A stretch of 64,000 nt of DNA from Brevibacillus fluminis (GCF_003710825.1 NZ_RHHQ01000014.1:1-64000), one strand, 5' to 3'; counted from the first letter of the stretch, positions 40,768 to 49,263 are shown. The notes: generated from the letters alone by a model not told the origin. Numbers and translations: made by a program.

Positions 40768-41595
40768 ATGAACGTTTTGCTGTTAGGAGCTAGCGGATAC
40801 GTGGGATCGGCGATTTACCATCGGCTTGCCAGCCAACCTTCCGTAACGGTATATGGGACGGCTTGCAGCGCCGAATTAACTTCGGAATCTATCAGGGTGG
40901 ATGTCACTCGCTATGATCAACTGGAGGCGTGCCTTACAAATACTCAGCCATCCGTCGTCATATGGGCTTTAATGGGGCAAGAGGAGCTCTTGATCGAACA
41001 GGGGCTTCATTACCTGCTTACACTCCTAACGTCGCGCACAAGGCTTTTGTATTTGTCTACGGATGGAGTATTTGGCGACGGGAGAGGAGATTATCGTGAG
41101 GAGGATGAGACAAGCGACATTCAAGGAGACAGTGCGCTGGCTGTCTATAGCAATGCCAAACGTAAGGGGGAGGAAATGATAAGTCGATGTCACCAAAACC
41201 ATCTCATTTTGCGAACAGGGCCTGTGTATGGGGCCAACCCGGACGGGAACGACAGAAGGGGGCAAAGCCTGGCAGCTGCACTCGCTACTGGCAAGCCTTA
41301 TAGTCGAGCAGATAATGTGTTCCGAACGTTTGTGCATGTGGATGATTTGGCGGAAGCCATTGCCGAGCTGTGTGAAACAGAGGTGACAGGCAAATTACAT
41401 GTAGGGCCGCAAAAGAAAGAGAGTCACTTTTCATTTTCGCAAAAGATGGCAAAGCATCTTGGCTACTCCCCTGATCTGGTGGTTCGGGAGCAAATGCCAG
41501 AATTAGATGCACGAGCAATTGGGCTCCCCTTCGACACTTCCCTATGCACGGAATTAGCCTCTACACTACTCCGGACCGTCTTTCGGTCGCTATAA
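40768..41595 (+). CDS. NAD(P)-dependent RmlD-like sugar epimerase/reductase
   Basis: The 275-residue Rossmann-fold protein begins with G-A-S-G-Y-V-G. It has Y-S-N-A-K as the Y-X3-K catalytic pair and L-Y-L-S-T-D-G-V-F-G, as in dTDP-4-dehydrorhamnose reductase relatives. No nucleotide-sugar synthesis genes are adjacent, so the substrate is unknown. Confidence 0.78.
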   Translation: MNVLLLGASGYVGSAIYHRLASQPSVTVYGTACSAELTSESIRVDVTRYDQLEACLTNTQPSVVIWALMGQEELLIEQGLHYLLTLLTSRTRLLYLSTDGVFGDGRGDYREEDETSDIQGDSALAVYSNAKRKGEEMISRCHQNHLILRTGPVYGANPDGNDRRGQSLAAALATGKPYSRADNVFRTFVHVDDLAEAIAELCETEVTGKLHVGPQKKESHFSFSQKMAKHLGYSPDLVVREQMPELDARAIGLPFDTSLCTELASTLLRTVFRSL

Positions 41596-41665
41596 CTGGC
41601 AAAGTAAAAATCCGACGGTGCGGGCATAATAGGAGGGAAAGGAAATCGACAAAGGAGGACGCCTC

Positions 41666-41761
41666 ATGTCAAACGAAAAACGCCCGACCACTGCTTCGGC
41701 AGGTTCCCGCAGCACGCCGCCCAAGACCGGCGAAAACACAACCCACAACCGCAAAAAGTAA
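41666..41761 (+). CDS. 31-residue basic, disordered peptide
   Basis: A short frame has AAAGGAGGAC 6 nt before ATG 41666 and a strong terminator starting at its stop codon. The product is rich in Ser, Thr, Pro, Asn and Lys with no hydrophobic segment, like small minor spore peptides. Family not recognised. Confidence 0.6.
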   Translation: MSNEKRPTTASAGSRSTPPKTGENTTHNRKK

Positions 41762-41788
41762 AAAACCGGGAGTCTCCCCGGTTTTTTT
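41761..41788 (+). terminator. Terminator after the 31-residue peptide gene
   Basis: AAAAACCGGG and CCCGGTTTTT, loop of about 6 nt, then T run. It overlaps the stop codon. Confidence 0.88.
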
Positions 41789-41836
41789 AAATTTTCTATA
41801 ATCGTTTTTTTAAATTCCAGCTGAATATAATACAAA

Positions 41837-41856
41837 CCGCCCCCATATGGAGGCGG
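41837..41856 (-). terminator. Terminator-like hairpin on the minus strand
   Basis: CCGCC and GGCGG with an inner pairing around ATAT; on the minus strand it is followed by TTTGTATT. It could end a transcript covering the short frames upstream. Confidence 0.4.
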
Positions 41857-41949
41857 CTATAATCGAGCCCGATCGTTTATTTCTGGGTACTAACGATTAT
41901 TCTCTTTGGCACATCTACCTCCGATGAAGAGGATGAGTTACCGTAAAGA

Positions 41950-42003
41950 CTAACGCTTGTCTCCCGCGAAACTCTCGACGAGGTGATCCACTACATTGTC
42001 CAC
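41950..42003 (-). CDS. Putative 17-residue leader-like peptide
   Basis: GTG start with GGAGG 9 nt upstream, ending in TAG. The product is acidic and amphipathic (M-D-N-V-V-D-H-L-V-E-S-F-A-G-D-K-R). Support rests only on the ribosome site and a downstream hairpin. Confidence 0.25.
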   Translation of the reverse strand: MDNVVDHLVESFAGDKR

Positions 42004-42220
42004 GGCACATCGCCTCCGTTACGGATTTGGTCCGTTTAAATCGGTGACCACCGGGCTCGATGATAATAGTATGGCCAGCAGAAGAACTCTTATACATCCT
42101 ATAGAAGAAAAAAATCCCAAATAGACCAAGAACAGCCTATTGAAGCAGATCGTTTCCTTGGTAATAATAGAGAGGCACACAATTCCTTGTATAACTGATT
42201 TTGGGGAAATTTCTTTATTC

Positions 42221-42258
42221 AAACAACCAGCCTAGATGTTGGTTGTTATTTTTTTTGC
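42221..42258. terminator. Bidirectional terminator-like hairpin
   Basis: AACAACCA pairs with TGGTTGTT around a roughly 10-nt loop, immediately after the stop of the SurA_N-like gene. The long T run on the + strand side derives from its last Lys codons. Confidence 0.65.
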
Positions 42259-42749
42259 AGCAAAGGGTCTGAAATGACGATTTGTGCATTTTTGTTCAGC
42301 TCGTCCACATAATCGTTCGGTGTCAGCTTGGAATTGTGCTGTTTGTTATAGGCAGCTGTCAGTTTTTGCACGAGCAGCAATTCTTTTAACTTGGTGGTTA
42401 ATGATTCTTCTGTATAACTTCTACGCTCCAAATAGGTTTTGTAGGCATCTTCCGAACCGAGTTTTGCTTTCAATTGCTTCAGTTCATCCTGCACCTGTTT
42501 TTCATCAACAACGGTTCCCGTTTTCTTGGCTTCCTGCTCGATCAGGATGCTGGATGTCAACGCGGAAAGGGTTTTATCTCCGTATTTTTGCTTCATCGCG
42601 TCGTACAACTGCTGCTCTGTTACTTTCTCGCCGTTGACCGTAGCGACGGTTGCAGCGCTGTGGCCGCCTCCCGAAGTAGTGACACCCAGGATAACCAGTG
42701 CCAAAACGAGCACACTGATCGTCAGTATGGTCAGATCGAATTTTTTCAC
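42246..42749 (-). CDS. Membrane-anchored SurA N-terminal-like chaperone
   Basis: The 167-residue protein has an N-terminal TM/signal segment (residues 7-26) without a lipobox. A SurA_N/PrsA-type helical chaperone domain follows: V-A-T-V-N-G-E-K-V-T-E-Q-Q-L-Y, then I-L-I-E-Q-E-A-K-K. The parvulin isomerase domain of PrsA is missing, so it may only hold unfolded secreted proteins. GGAGGTACC lies before the start. Confidence 0.78.
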   Translation of the reverse strand: MKKFDLTILTISVLVLALVILGVTTSGGGHSAATVATVNGEKVTEQQLYDAMKQKYGDKTLSALTSSILIEQEAKKTGTVVDEKQVQDELKQLKAKLGSEDAYKTYLERRSYTEESLTTKLKELLLVQKLTAAYNKQHNSKLTPNDYVDELNKNAQIVISDPLLQKK

Positions 42750-42849
42750 GTGATGGTACCTCCGTTTTTTTCAAGATCTAGTACGTCGACTAGTATACAA
42801 TTGAAATGTGGAAAAGCAATGAAAATGTAAATAAAAAACAATGGGAAAA

Positions 42850-43104
42850 TCAGTATGACGCCCACTCGTCGACTGCAACGATCTGCTCCATCTGGCAAAG
42901 CGAGCACCACGTTACGTGCATGCATTGCCGGAGGGAGAGATCGGGATAGCCATTGTCCTTTTTTGCATCGTCGATTTCGCGGTATGGACTGTAATCTCCG
43001 TAATAATCAGCCAATCTGCCGGTGTCTTGCAGCTGTAGGCTACAGTTGGGGCAGAGCGAGGCTAAAGCGGTGAAGCCGTTGCAAATCGGGCATAACGTTT
43101 TCAT
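42850..43104 (-). CDS. Cysteine-pair zinc-ribbon-like small protein
   Basis: The 84-residue protein has C-P-I-C (5-8), C-P-N-C (18-21), C61 and C-S-L-C (67-70), suggesting two zinc knuckles. A tyrosine-rich acidic linker D-Y-Y-G-D-Y-S-P-Y separates them. Function unknown. Confidence 0.6.
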   Translation of the reverse strand: MKTLCPICNGFTALASLCPNCSLQLQDTGRLADYYGDYSPYREIDDAKKDNGYPDLSLRQCMHVTWCSLCQMEQIVAVDEWASY

Positions 43105-43178
43105 GAAAAAACCCCCTCCATTCCTACTTTGTGCGAGTTGAGAAGGGGCTATGCAGCGATGAGCAGTTTACAGGCAAG

Positions 43179-43207
43179 GAAAAGCCCCGGACAATAAAGC
43201 CCGAGGC
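43179..43207 (-). terminator. Terminator of yumC
   Basis: On the minus strand GCCTCGG pairs with CCGGGGC, followed by TTTT. Confidence 0.75.
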
Positions 43208-43217
43208 GAAGAGACGT

Positions 43218-44228
43218 TTACTTTTTGAAGTTATCCATGCTTGAAGAGTGGCCAGGCTGCAGTTTGGCATCCGGGTTGATGTAGCCCATGGCATTGTTGA
43301 CGGCGGTAGGAGCTTCGCCGAACCCGACCGCAATCAATTTGACTTTTCCCGGATATGTAGCGATATCGCCTGCCGCATAAACGCCGGGCATGCTTGTCTC
43401 CATTTTTGAATTGACGACAATCGCACCTTTTTCCAATTCGATTCCCCAGTTTTTTATCGGCCCGAGGGACGAGATGAAACCGAAGTTGACGATGACCGCA
43501 TCGACTTCGAGCTCTTGCACTTCTTTGGTCGTGACGTTTTGAATCACGACGCGCTCAATGTTTTGGTCGCCGTGCAGCGCGGTGATTTCATACGGTGTCA
43601 CCACGTTCACTTTGGAAGCCATCAATGTTTCCACACTGTGCTCATGAGCACGGAATTTATCACGGCGATGGATCAGTGTCACTTGGGATGCGATCGGCTC
43701 AAGCATAAGCGACCAGTCAACCGCAGAATCGCCGCCGCCTATGACCAGCACGCGCTGACCTTTGAAGGAATTGAGATCCGTAACGAAGTAGTGCAAGTTG
43801 GATTTTTCATATTTCACAGCATCCGGGTGCTCAAGACGACGCGGTTCGAATGCGCCAACGCCCGCTGTGACGATCACAGCTTTGGAATAGTGGATGCTTT
43901 TGTCCGATGTAATCTCAAACACGCTATCGTTATTTTTTACGACATTTTCGACTTTTTCTTCGAGGCAAATGGTTTGATCAAATTGGGCAAGCTGCTGCTT
44001 TAAGCCATTGACCAGGTCTTGCGCCAATACTTTAGGAAACCCTGCTACATCATAAATATACTTCTCCGGATAAAGTGCAGCCAATTGACCGCCAAGCTGC
44101 GGCATGCTTTCAATAATTTTTACGCTCGCTTGACGCATTCCGCCATAAAAGGCAGTAAATAAACCGGCAGGACCGCCACCAATAACGGTAATATCATAGA
44201 CTTGATCGTCCTTTTGGAGAAGACTCAA
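43218..44228 (-). CDS. yumC: Thioredoxin-reductase-type ferredoxin-NADP reductase
   Basis: The 336-residue flavoenzyme of the YumC type has FAD site V-I-G-G-G-P-A-G-L, NADPH site V-I-G-G-G-D-S-A-V-D and A-A-G-D-I-A near the end. It lacks the C-X-X-C of thioredoxin reductases, which is how this family is told apart. It reduces ferredoxin with NADPH. The TTG at 44228 is chosen for GGAGG 9 nt upstream. Divergent from the Rex-flanked ndh promoter region. Confidence 0.92.
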   Translation of the reverse strand: MSLLQKDDQVYDITVIGGGPAGLFTAFYGGMRQASVKIIESMPQLGGQLAALYPEKYIYDVAGFPKVLAQDLVNGLKQQLAQFDQTICLEEKVENVVKNNDSVFEITSDKSIHYSKAVIVTAGVGAFEPRRLEHPDAVKYEKSNLHYFVTDLNSFKGQRVLVIGGGDSAVDWSLMLEPIASQVTLIHRRDKFRAHEHSVETLMASKVNVVTPYEITALHGDQNIERVVIQNVTTKEVQELEVDAVIVNFGFISSLGPIKNWGIELEKGAIVVNSKMETSMPGVYAAGDIATYPGKVKLIAVGFGEAPTAVNNAMGYINPDAKLQPGHSSSMDNFKK

Positions 44229-44572
44229 TCCAATGCACCTCCGGGTATATGATGATGGAATAAAGCACACCTATTTATTATAAACATCATAACGAAAGAA
44301 AAAAAGGATATCGACCCAATATTGCGAAAAATAGCTTGAAAATATTGTCGGATTCTTGGTAAGATGAATACTATAATGTGAAAAGTTTGTGAAGCCTTTT
44401 TTTGGATAGAGTTGTGCATTTTTTCACAAAGTGCTGGTTGTCTTTGTACTTCTATATATTTGGCAGCGTAGCCGCAATGATTTGGGACATTTTATGTACT
44501 AACAGCTCTTGTGAAATTTGCCACATTCTTTTCTCATAGATAAGCCAAATCGGAAAAGGAAGGGATTCTTCA
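44229..44572. other. Divergent yumC/ndh regulatory region
   Basis: A -10 box TATAAT (44372-44377) points towards ndh. Downstream of it lies a Rex-like operator (44412-44429), with further TTGTGAA half sites at 44387 and about 44511. No gene is seen. Confidence 0.6.
44412..44429. promoter_or_regulatory. Rex-like redox operator upstream of ndh
   Basis: TTGTGCATTTTTTCACAA matches the Rex consensus TTGTGAA-N4-TTCACAA at all defined positions but one. It lies downstream of the -10 box of the NADH dehydrogenase gene, where binding at low NADH/NAD would block transcription. B. subtilis ndh is a known Rex target. Confidence 0.7.
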
Positions 44573-45763
44573 ATGAGCACGCCAAAAATTTTGATCCTTG
44601 GCGCAGGGTACGGTGGACTTTTGACAACGCTGAAGTTGCAGCAAAAGCTTCACTACAACGAAGCGGAAGTGACGTTGGTCAACAAGCATGATTATCATTA
44701 CTTAACCACGTGGCTGCACGAGCCGGCTGCGGGAACTGCTCCTGCATCCCGCGCGCAGGTGGACCTGCACAAGATTATCGACAAAACAAAAGTGAATTTC
44801 GTCAAAGGAACGGTTGCAAGTATCGAACCTGAGGCGCAGACGGCCACGCTCGAGGATGGCACTGTGCTTTCGTATGATTATCTGGTGATTGGGCTCGGCA
44901 GCGAACCGGAAACATTCGGAATCGAAGGCTTGCGCGAGCATGCGTTCAGCATCCGCAGCATCAATGCGGTACGCCAGATTAGCGAGCATATCCGTTACAT
45001 GTTTGCCAAGTTCAAAAATGACCCGACACATACGGAATATTTGACGTTTGTCGTCGGCGGAGCAGGCTTTACCGGCATCGAGTTTTGCGGAGAGCTGGGC
45101 GACCGTATCCCTGAGCTTTGCGAAGAGTTTGACGTGAATCCGGATCTGGTCAAAATCTATAATATCGAGGCGGCTCCTTCTGCGCTTCCTGGCTTTGACA
45201 AGGAACTCGTCGACTACGCGATGGAAGTCTTGATGAAAAAAGGGATTGAGTTTAAAATAAATACGCCGATCAAGCAATGCACGCCAGAAGGTGTCCTGCT
45301 TGCGACAGGCGAGGAGATCAAATCGGCGACGGTCGTTTGGACCGGCGGGGTTCGCGGAAACAGCATTGTCGAGCGCTCCGGCTTTGAAGTGATGCGCGGA
45401 CGCGTGAAAGTGGATGAATACCTGCATGCGCCTGGCTATGAGAATGTATTTGTCGTCGGCGACTGCGCCCTCATTTTCAACGATCAAGGACGTCCGTATC
45501 CGCCAACCGCACAAATCGCGGGGCAAGAAGGCGAAAACTGCGGAGACAATCTCGTTGCGTTGGTGCGCGGCGAATTGATGCAAAAGTTCACGCCTGAATT
45601 GCTCGGTACGCTGGCTTCTCTCGGTAAAGGAGAAGGCATGGGGCAGGTCGGTGACAAGAAGCTGTTCGGCTCCTCGGCCGCGTTGATGAAAAAAGCGAGC
45701 GACCTGCGATATTTGGTCAAAATCGGCGGTATTGGTCTCGCCATGAAAAAAGTAAAACTGTAA
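44573..45763 (+). CDS. yumB: Type II NADH dehydrogenase
   Basis: The 396-residue NDH-2 has I-L-G-A-G-Y-G-G-L for FAD, V-V-G-G-A-G-F-T-G-I-E for NADH, W-T-G-G-V-R-G and V-G-D-C-A-L, and the quinone-site segment P-T-A-Q-I-A-G-Q-E-G. The amphipathic C-terminal end binds the membrane. It oxidises NADH and reduces menaquinone. GGAAGGGA lies before the ATG. A Rex site upstream indicates NADH/NAD control. Confidence 0.93.
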   Translation: MSTPKILILGAGYGGLLTTLKLQQKLHYNEAEVTLVNKHDYHYLTTWLHEPAAGTAPASRAQVDLHKIIDKTKVNFVKGTVASIEPEAQTATLEDGTVLSYDYLVIGLGSEPETFGIEGLREHAFSIRSINAVRQISEHIRYMFAKFKNDPTHTEYLTFVVGGAGFTGIEFCGELGDRIPELCEEFDVNPDLVKIYNIEAAPSALPGFDKELVDYAMEVLMKKGIEFKINTPIKQCTPEGVLLATGEEIKSATVVWTGGVRGNSIVERSGFEVMRGRVKVDEYLHAPGYENVFVVGDCALIFNDQGRPYPPTAQIAGQEGENCGDNLVALVRGELMQKFTPELLGTLASLGKGEGMGQVGDKKLFGSSAALMKKASDLRYLVKIGGIGLAMKKVKL

Positions 45764-45774
45764 GAGGTATAGCG

Positions 45775-46023
45775 ATGCGCCATTGCAGCGTTCAAGTCAG
45801 AGGATTGCTTACACGAGATGAACTGGACCGTTACAACGGATTGATGGAAGTCGGAGGCTTTCTAGAAGAGCAGAAGCGGTACGACCTGGTCCATCATGTC
45901 CAGCAAGAGATCGACATTTTGATTTTGCCTGCGATCGAGCGCCTGAAAGAAAAGGGACGCGAGCGCGATCGGGAAAATCTGCGTTACATGATTGATAACG
46001 GGCTTTTGGATGAAGAAGACTGA
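45775..46023 (+). CDS. Small charged hypothetical protein
   Basis: The 82-residue, mainly helical acidic protein starts 11 nt after ndh with AGAGGTA in front and is probably in the same operon. Segments such as L-T-R-D-E-L-D-R-Y-N and R-Y-M-I-D-N-G-L-L-D-E-E-D are conserved-looking, but I do not recognise a family. Confidence 0.65.
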   Translation: MRHCSVQVRGLLTRDELDRYNGLMEVGGFLEEQKRYDLVHHVQQEIDILILPAIERLKEKGRERDRENLRYMIDNGLLDEED

Positions 46024-46040
46024 TTCCATCGCGCCTGACG

Positions 46041-46075
46041 AGAACAGCCGCCTTTTTACAGGGTGGCTGTTTTTG
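46041..46075 (+). terminator. Terminator of the ndh transcript
   Basis: AACAGCCGCC and GGGTGGCTGTT, followed by TTTT. Confidence 0.82.
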
Positions 46076-46133
46076 CTATACAATGGAAAAATTAACGTGT
46101 TAGATTGGCCAAATGAATGGAGGTAGCGAATAC

Positions 46134-46613
46134 ATGCCGAGAGATTCAAAAGTATGGCTAGGCGCGGCGGGAATCGTGCTGCGAAACAATGAGGCATTGG
46201 TCGTGAAAAAAGCGTATGGTGGCATGAAGGGCAAGTGGTCGTTCCCCGCAGGCTTCGTCCAGCAAGGAGAGCGCGTCGATGAAGCGGCCGCGCGCGAAGT
46301 CCTCGAAGAGACAGGGATTACGGCTCGCCCGTTGCAAGTGGTCGGGGTGCGCTCCGGCGTAATTAAAGAGGAAATCAGCGATAACATGGTTGTCTTTTTG
46401 ATGGAATACGTGAGCGGCGAACCGCATCCTCAAGCGGGGGAAATCGAGGTCGCGCAGTTTTTGCCGGTGGAGGAAGTGCTGACAAGCCCGCTCTCCACGC
46501 TTTATATGAAAGCCATTTTGCCGAGAGTGCTGGAGCAGGCTCCTGCGCTGATCGGCAAAGATTACCCGGTGGATCCGATTTTTGGCTATACTTCCTATAA
46601 AATCTTTTCCTGA
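46134..46613 (+). CDS. NUDIX hydrolase
   Basis: The 159-residue protein has a complete Nudix box: G-F-V-Q-Q-G-E-R-V-D-E-A-A-A-R-E-V then L-E-E-T-G-I. It hydrolyses a nucleoside diphosphate linked to another group; substrate unassigned. The ATG at 46134 has GGAGGT 9 nt upstream. Confidence 0.88.
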   Translation: MPRDSKVWLGAAGIVLRNNEALVVKKAYGGMKGKWSFPAGFVQQGERVDEAAAREVLEETGITARPLQVVGVRSGVIKEEISDNMVVFLMEYVSGEPHPQAGEIEVAQFLPVEEVLTSPLSTLYMKAILPRVLEQAPALIGKDYPVDPIFGYTSYKIFS

Positions 46614-46717
46614 TTTCTTTGCAAATGTGGGCTGATCTGATATAGTAAGTAAACATTATCTAAACTTTCAGTTAATTCAGTTCAGCCAACAACCAGCAAA
46701 GAAAGGGGAATGAGCGA

Positions 46718-46876
46718 ATGAAGTCGATCGTTTCTTTTGAGAGTTGCTTGTATTGCAGCGGAGAGGGATATTTCCATGTGATGGTCGGGGGGACTGAGAA
46801 CTGTCCCCAGTGTCAAGGCACTGGAAAAAATCCAGAAGATAGGGCGGTCCCGCTTGCCGTCATGACGGGAAAATAG
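46718..46876 (+). CDS. yuiA: YuiA, DnaJ-type zinc-knuckle protein
   Basis: The 52-residue protein has two zinc half-knuckles, C-L-Y-C-S-G-E-G and C-P-Q-C-Q-G-T-G, like the DnaJ central domain. Location before yuiB and the 3D protein matches yuiA of B. subtilis. AAAGGGG lies upstream of ATG 46718. Role unknown. Confidence 0.75.
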   Translation: MKSIVSFESCLYCSGEGYFHVMVGGTENCPQCQGTGKNPEDRAVPLAVMTGK

Positions 46877-46963
46877 CGCATCGCCATTTCCAGATGGATT
46901 GACCCACGCTGCGCTTTTCGCTACACTAGACGCTAGAGAACACACGTGTAGTGGAGGCGGCTT

Positions 46964-47224
46964 ATGAATATTATTCAATTTTTGATTTCCATTGTGCTGT
47001 TTACGATTCTCGCGTTTGGAATCGGTTTTATTTTAAATATGGTGCTGCGCACGACTTGGTTGCCGGTTATCGTATGCGTCGGCGTCGTCATTGGTGCGCT
47101 TGTGCTGAAAAATATTGTTCCCACTGGTTACGATTTGACGATTCTTTTGTTCGGCATGGCCGGTTCTGTGATGAGCGGCTACACGATTCAGCTTTTGCGG
47201 AAAAAAGGGTATCGGATGTTTTAA
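46964..47224 (+). CDS. yuiB: YuiB membrane protein
   Basis: The 86-residue protein has three hydrophobic helices (about 3-27, 30-48, 54-74), ending in a basic tail. Position between yuiA and a 3D-domain gene, and its size, identify it as YuiB. Function unknown. GGAGGCGG upstream. Confidence 0.8.
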   Translation: MNIIQFLISIVLFTILAFGIGFILNMVLRTTWLPVIVCVGVVIGALVLKNIVPTGYDLTILLFGMAGSVMSGYTIQLLRKKGYRMF

Positions 47225-47236
47225 CGGTGACGATAA

Positions 47237-47279
47237 AAAACGAAGGCAGGCGAGAACATCCGCCTGCTTTCGTTTTTTT
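47237..47279 (+). terminator. Terminator after yuiB
   Basis: AACGAAGGCAGGCG pairs with CGCCTGCTTTCGTT, then T run. Confidence 0.9.
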
Positions 47280-47291
47280 CGTATGAAGGGA

Positions 47292-47462
47292 TTAGTCGTT
47301 TGCGGCTTGAATGGCGTTATCCCAGGATGGAAAGTAAAACAGCGCGTTGCGCATCAGCTCGGGATCGGCTACCTTGACCGCTTTCTTGGCCAACGATCCG
47401 CCTCCCGACTGGATGCTGCGAATGCGTTCCAACACTTGATTGTTGCTCATCGAAGGGTCCAT
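47292..47462 (-). CDS. 56-residue hypothetical protein
   Basis: Start ATG 47462 behind AAAGGAG. The product contains a helical N-terminal part, an S-G-G-G-S linker and F-Y-F-P-S-W-D-N-A. Similar Gly/Ser linkers occur in small spore proteins, but no family is recognised. Confidence 0.6.
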   Translation of the reverse strand: MDPSMSNNQVLERIRSIQSGGGSLAKKAVKVADPELMRNALFYFPSWDNAIQAAND

Positions 47463-47635
47463 TAAAAACATCTCCTTTATGAGTGGGATACTACTAGTCT
47501 GGAAAAGGATGGCGGGCTTTAAACCACTTTCGTACAAGCAAAAATGTTCAGATGATTCCAATCAATCCTGTGCATTTATGTATACTTCTCTCATTTCTGG
47601 ACATGACTAGTTGATGAGAGGAGGTTCATTGCTGA

Positions 47636-48271
47636 ATGAACGCGAAGAATTGGAAGAAGTTTATTAGCGCAGCCGCACTCGGCTTGATGCTCCTGACCGG
47701 GTTCGCTACCACAGGTTACACGTACAATGTAGCAGAAACGTATTCCAGATGGGACAGTTTTGGTGTCTCGGAGAAACGGGAAGGGGAAAAGGTAGTCAAA
47801 CGACGCACCGTTTCCGCCAGCTCACTCACACAAGTCATTGATAAAGACGAATACATCGATAAATCTTTTGAACAATATCCAAAAGTACGTGTTGTAGCGA
47901 CAGGGTACTATTCAGGCATTGAGTCCACGGGGAAAACGCCGGATCATCCGACCTATGGCATCACGTATTCCGGGGTGAAGGTGCAGCGCGCGACGTATTC
48001 GACGATTGCGGCTGACTTGCGAGTGTTTCCTTTAGGGACCGTGCTCTACATTCCCGGTTATGGCTATGGCGTGGTAGCGGACAAAGGTGGAGCGGTACGC
48101 GGCAATACCATCGATCTTTATTTCGAAACGAAAAAGGACATTTTTGAGCAGTGGGGTAAAAAGACACTGGAAGTGTATGTGGTCCACAGAGGTGGCGGAA
48201 AAGTCACCGAGGCGATGATGAAGGGCTTGAATGAAAAAGGAATCGCCGCAATGGCGCAGCCGATCGATTAA
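47636..48271 (+). CDS. yuiC: Secreted 3D-domain protein (YuiC-like)
   Basis: The 211-residue protein has a signal peptide (about 1-30), a spacer, and a C-terminal 3D domain with V-A-T-G-Y-Y-S-G, G-T-V-L-Y-I-P-G-Y-G and V-A-D-K-G-G-A-V-R-G-N-T-I-D-L-Y. These aspartates belong to the MltA-like lytic transglycosylase fold. It probably acts on peptidoglycan; B. subtilis YuiC is a stationary-phase cell-wall enzyme. GAGGAGG lies before the ATG. Confidence 0.85.
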   Translation: MNAKNWKKFISAAALGLMLLTGFATTGYTYNVAETYSRWDSFGVSEKREGEKVVKRRTVSASSLTQVIDKDEYIDKSFEQYPKVRVVATGYYSGIESTGKTPDHPTYGITYSGVKVQRATYSTIAADLRVFPLGTVLYIPGYGYGVVADKGGAVRGNTIDLYFETKKDIFEQWGKKTLEVYVVHRGGGKVTEAMMKGLNEKGIAAMAQPID

Positions 48272-48277
48272 GGCACA

Positions 48278-48301
48278 CAAAAACGGTCGTGACCGTTTTT
48301 C
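48278..48301 (+). terminator. Terminator after yuiC
   Basis: AAAAACGGTC/GACCGTTTTT with a very short loop, then T run. Confidence 0.75.
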
Positions 48302-48378
48302 CCATCTCATCGGGGGACAAAAGTGCTGATCGCAAGCGGTCACATCAATCTAATGAATAACGTCGAGACGTTTTTTAG

Positions 48379-48424
48379 AAAAAAAGCCGGACGAAAGAGA
48401 AATCTCTTTTGTCCGGCCTTTTTC
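48379..48424. terminator. Bidirectional terminator
   Basis: A long stem AAAAAGCCGGAC...GTCCGGCCTTTTT with an inner AGAGA/TCTCT helix. It ends the minus-strand gene at 48428. Confidence 0.88.
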
Positions 48425-48427
48425 GTA

Positions 48428-49219
48428 TCATACTCGTAATTCCGTGCTGGCAACAGGATGAATCAAACCGATCAGTTGCTCCAAACCATCGAGAATGCGC
48501 GGAGATGGCCGGCAAAAAAGGCCTTCCTCCAACAGATGGACATTGCCGCTGGTGATCGCCCTCATCGTTTGCCATTCGGGGCGGTCCGTAATCATTTCGC
48601 GCTTGATTCGTTTCAGCTCGATGCCGCACCAGACGATGCAAATATGTTCAGGATCGCGCTCCGCTACCATCTCACGGGTCGCCTTTACATTCGCTTCTGT
48701 AAAGTCGTCGAATACGTTGACAGCCCCAGCCAGCGAGCTGACATCGGTTAGCCAGTTGCCCCGTCCTGGCGTGTAAATCGGATTGGGCCACCATTCCCAG
48801 TATAGCTTGGGCCGTTCGGTAAAAGCTGTCGCCCGCAGACGCAGACTCCCAAGCCGCTCGGTGAAACGCTCTGCTGCAATTGCCGCTTGCTGCGGGATGC
48901 CCGCCGCCTGCCCGACCGCGAGAATGTCAGCGGGGATTTCATCGAGATGGCTCGGATTGAGCACAATATGCGGAATATTCCGTTGCTTCAGCTCGTCAAC
49001 ATTCCGCTCCATACCGGGTACGCTCAAGGATGCGACAACCAAATCGGGCGAGAGTGCTTCGACCTTTTCCATATCGATGGTCAAATCAGGCCCCACACGC
49101 GGCAGATGCTGCCATTGCGGTGGCCAATCGGAATGATCATCCAGGCCGACGACTTGCTCATCGAGCCCCAGCTCGAAAAGGATTTCCGTGTTGCTGGGGC
49201 AAAGGGAGACAATTCGCAT
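48428..49219 (-). CDS. Cobalamin-binding-like ABC substrate-binding protein
   Basis: The 263-residue protein has the BtuF/helical-backbone metal-receptor pattern: S-L-C-P-S-N-T-E-I-L-F-x-L-G, V-V-G-L-D-D-H-S-D-W-P and P-D-L-V-V-A-S. It begins directly with the mature domain; no signal peptide or lipobox is seen and no in-frame extension supplies one. No permease or ATPase is nearby. It may be a cytosolic vitamin B12 binder rather than a transport component. Confidence 0.75.
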   Translation of the reverse strand: MRIVSLCPSNTEILFELGLDEQVVGLDDHSDWPPQWQHLPRVGPDLTIDMEKVEALSPDLVVASLSVPGMERNVDELKQRNIPHIVLNPSHLDEIPADILAVGQAAGIPQQAAIAAERFTERLGSLRLRATAFTERPKLYWEWWPNPIYTPGRGNWLTDVSSLAGAVNVFDDFTEANVKATREMVAERDPEHICIVWCGIELKRIKREMITDRPEWQTMRAITSGNVHLLEEGLFCRPSPRILDGLEQLIGLIHPVASTELRV

Positions 49220-49263
49220 GTGATTCCCTCCATTTTTGCAAGTGTAAGACGAGAGTGGGTACG

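Larger units (their letters stand above)
41789..42245. other. Intergenic region, possible minus-strand mini-transcript
   Basis: No established gene is present. On the minus strand a 67-codon frame without a ribosome site (42222-42019) ends at TAACGGAGG. That GGAGG precedes a 17-codon GTG frame (42003-41950). A second GGAGG precedes an 11-codon frame (41912-41877), and a terminator-like hairpin follows at 41837-41856. Confidence 0.45.
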
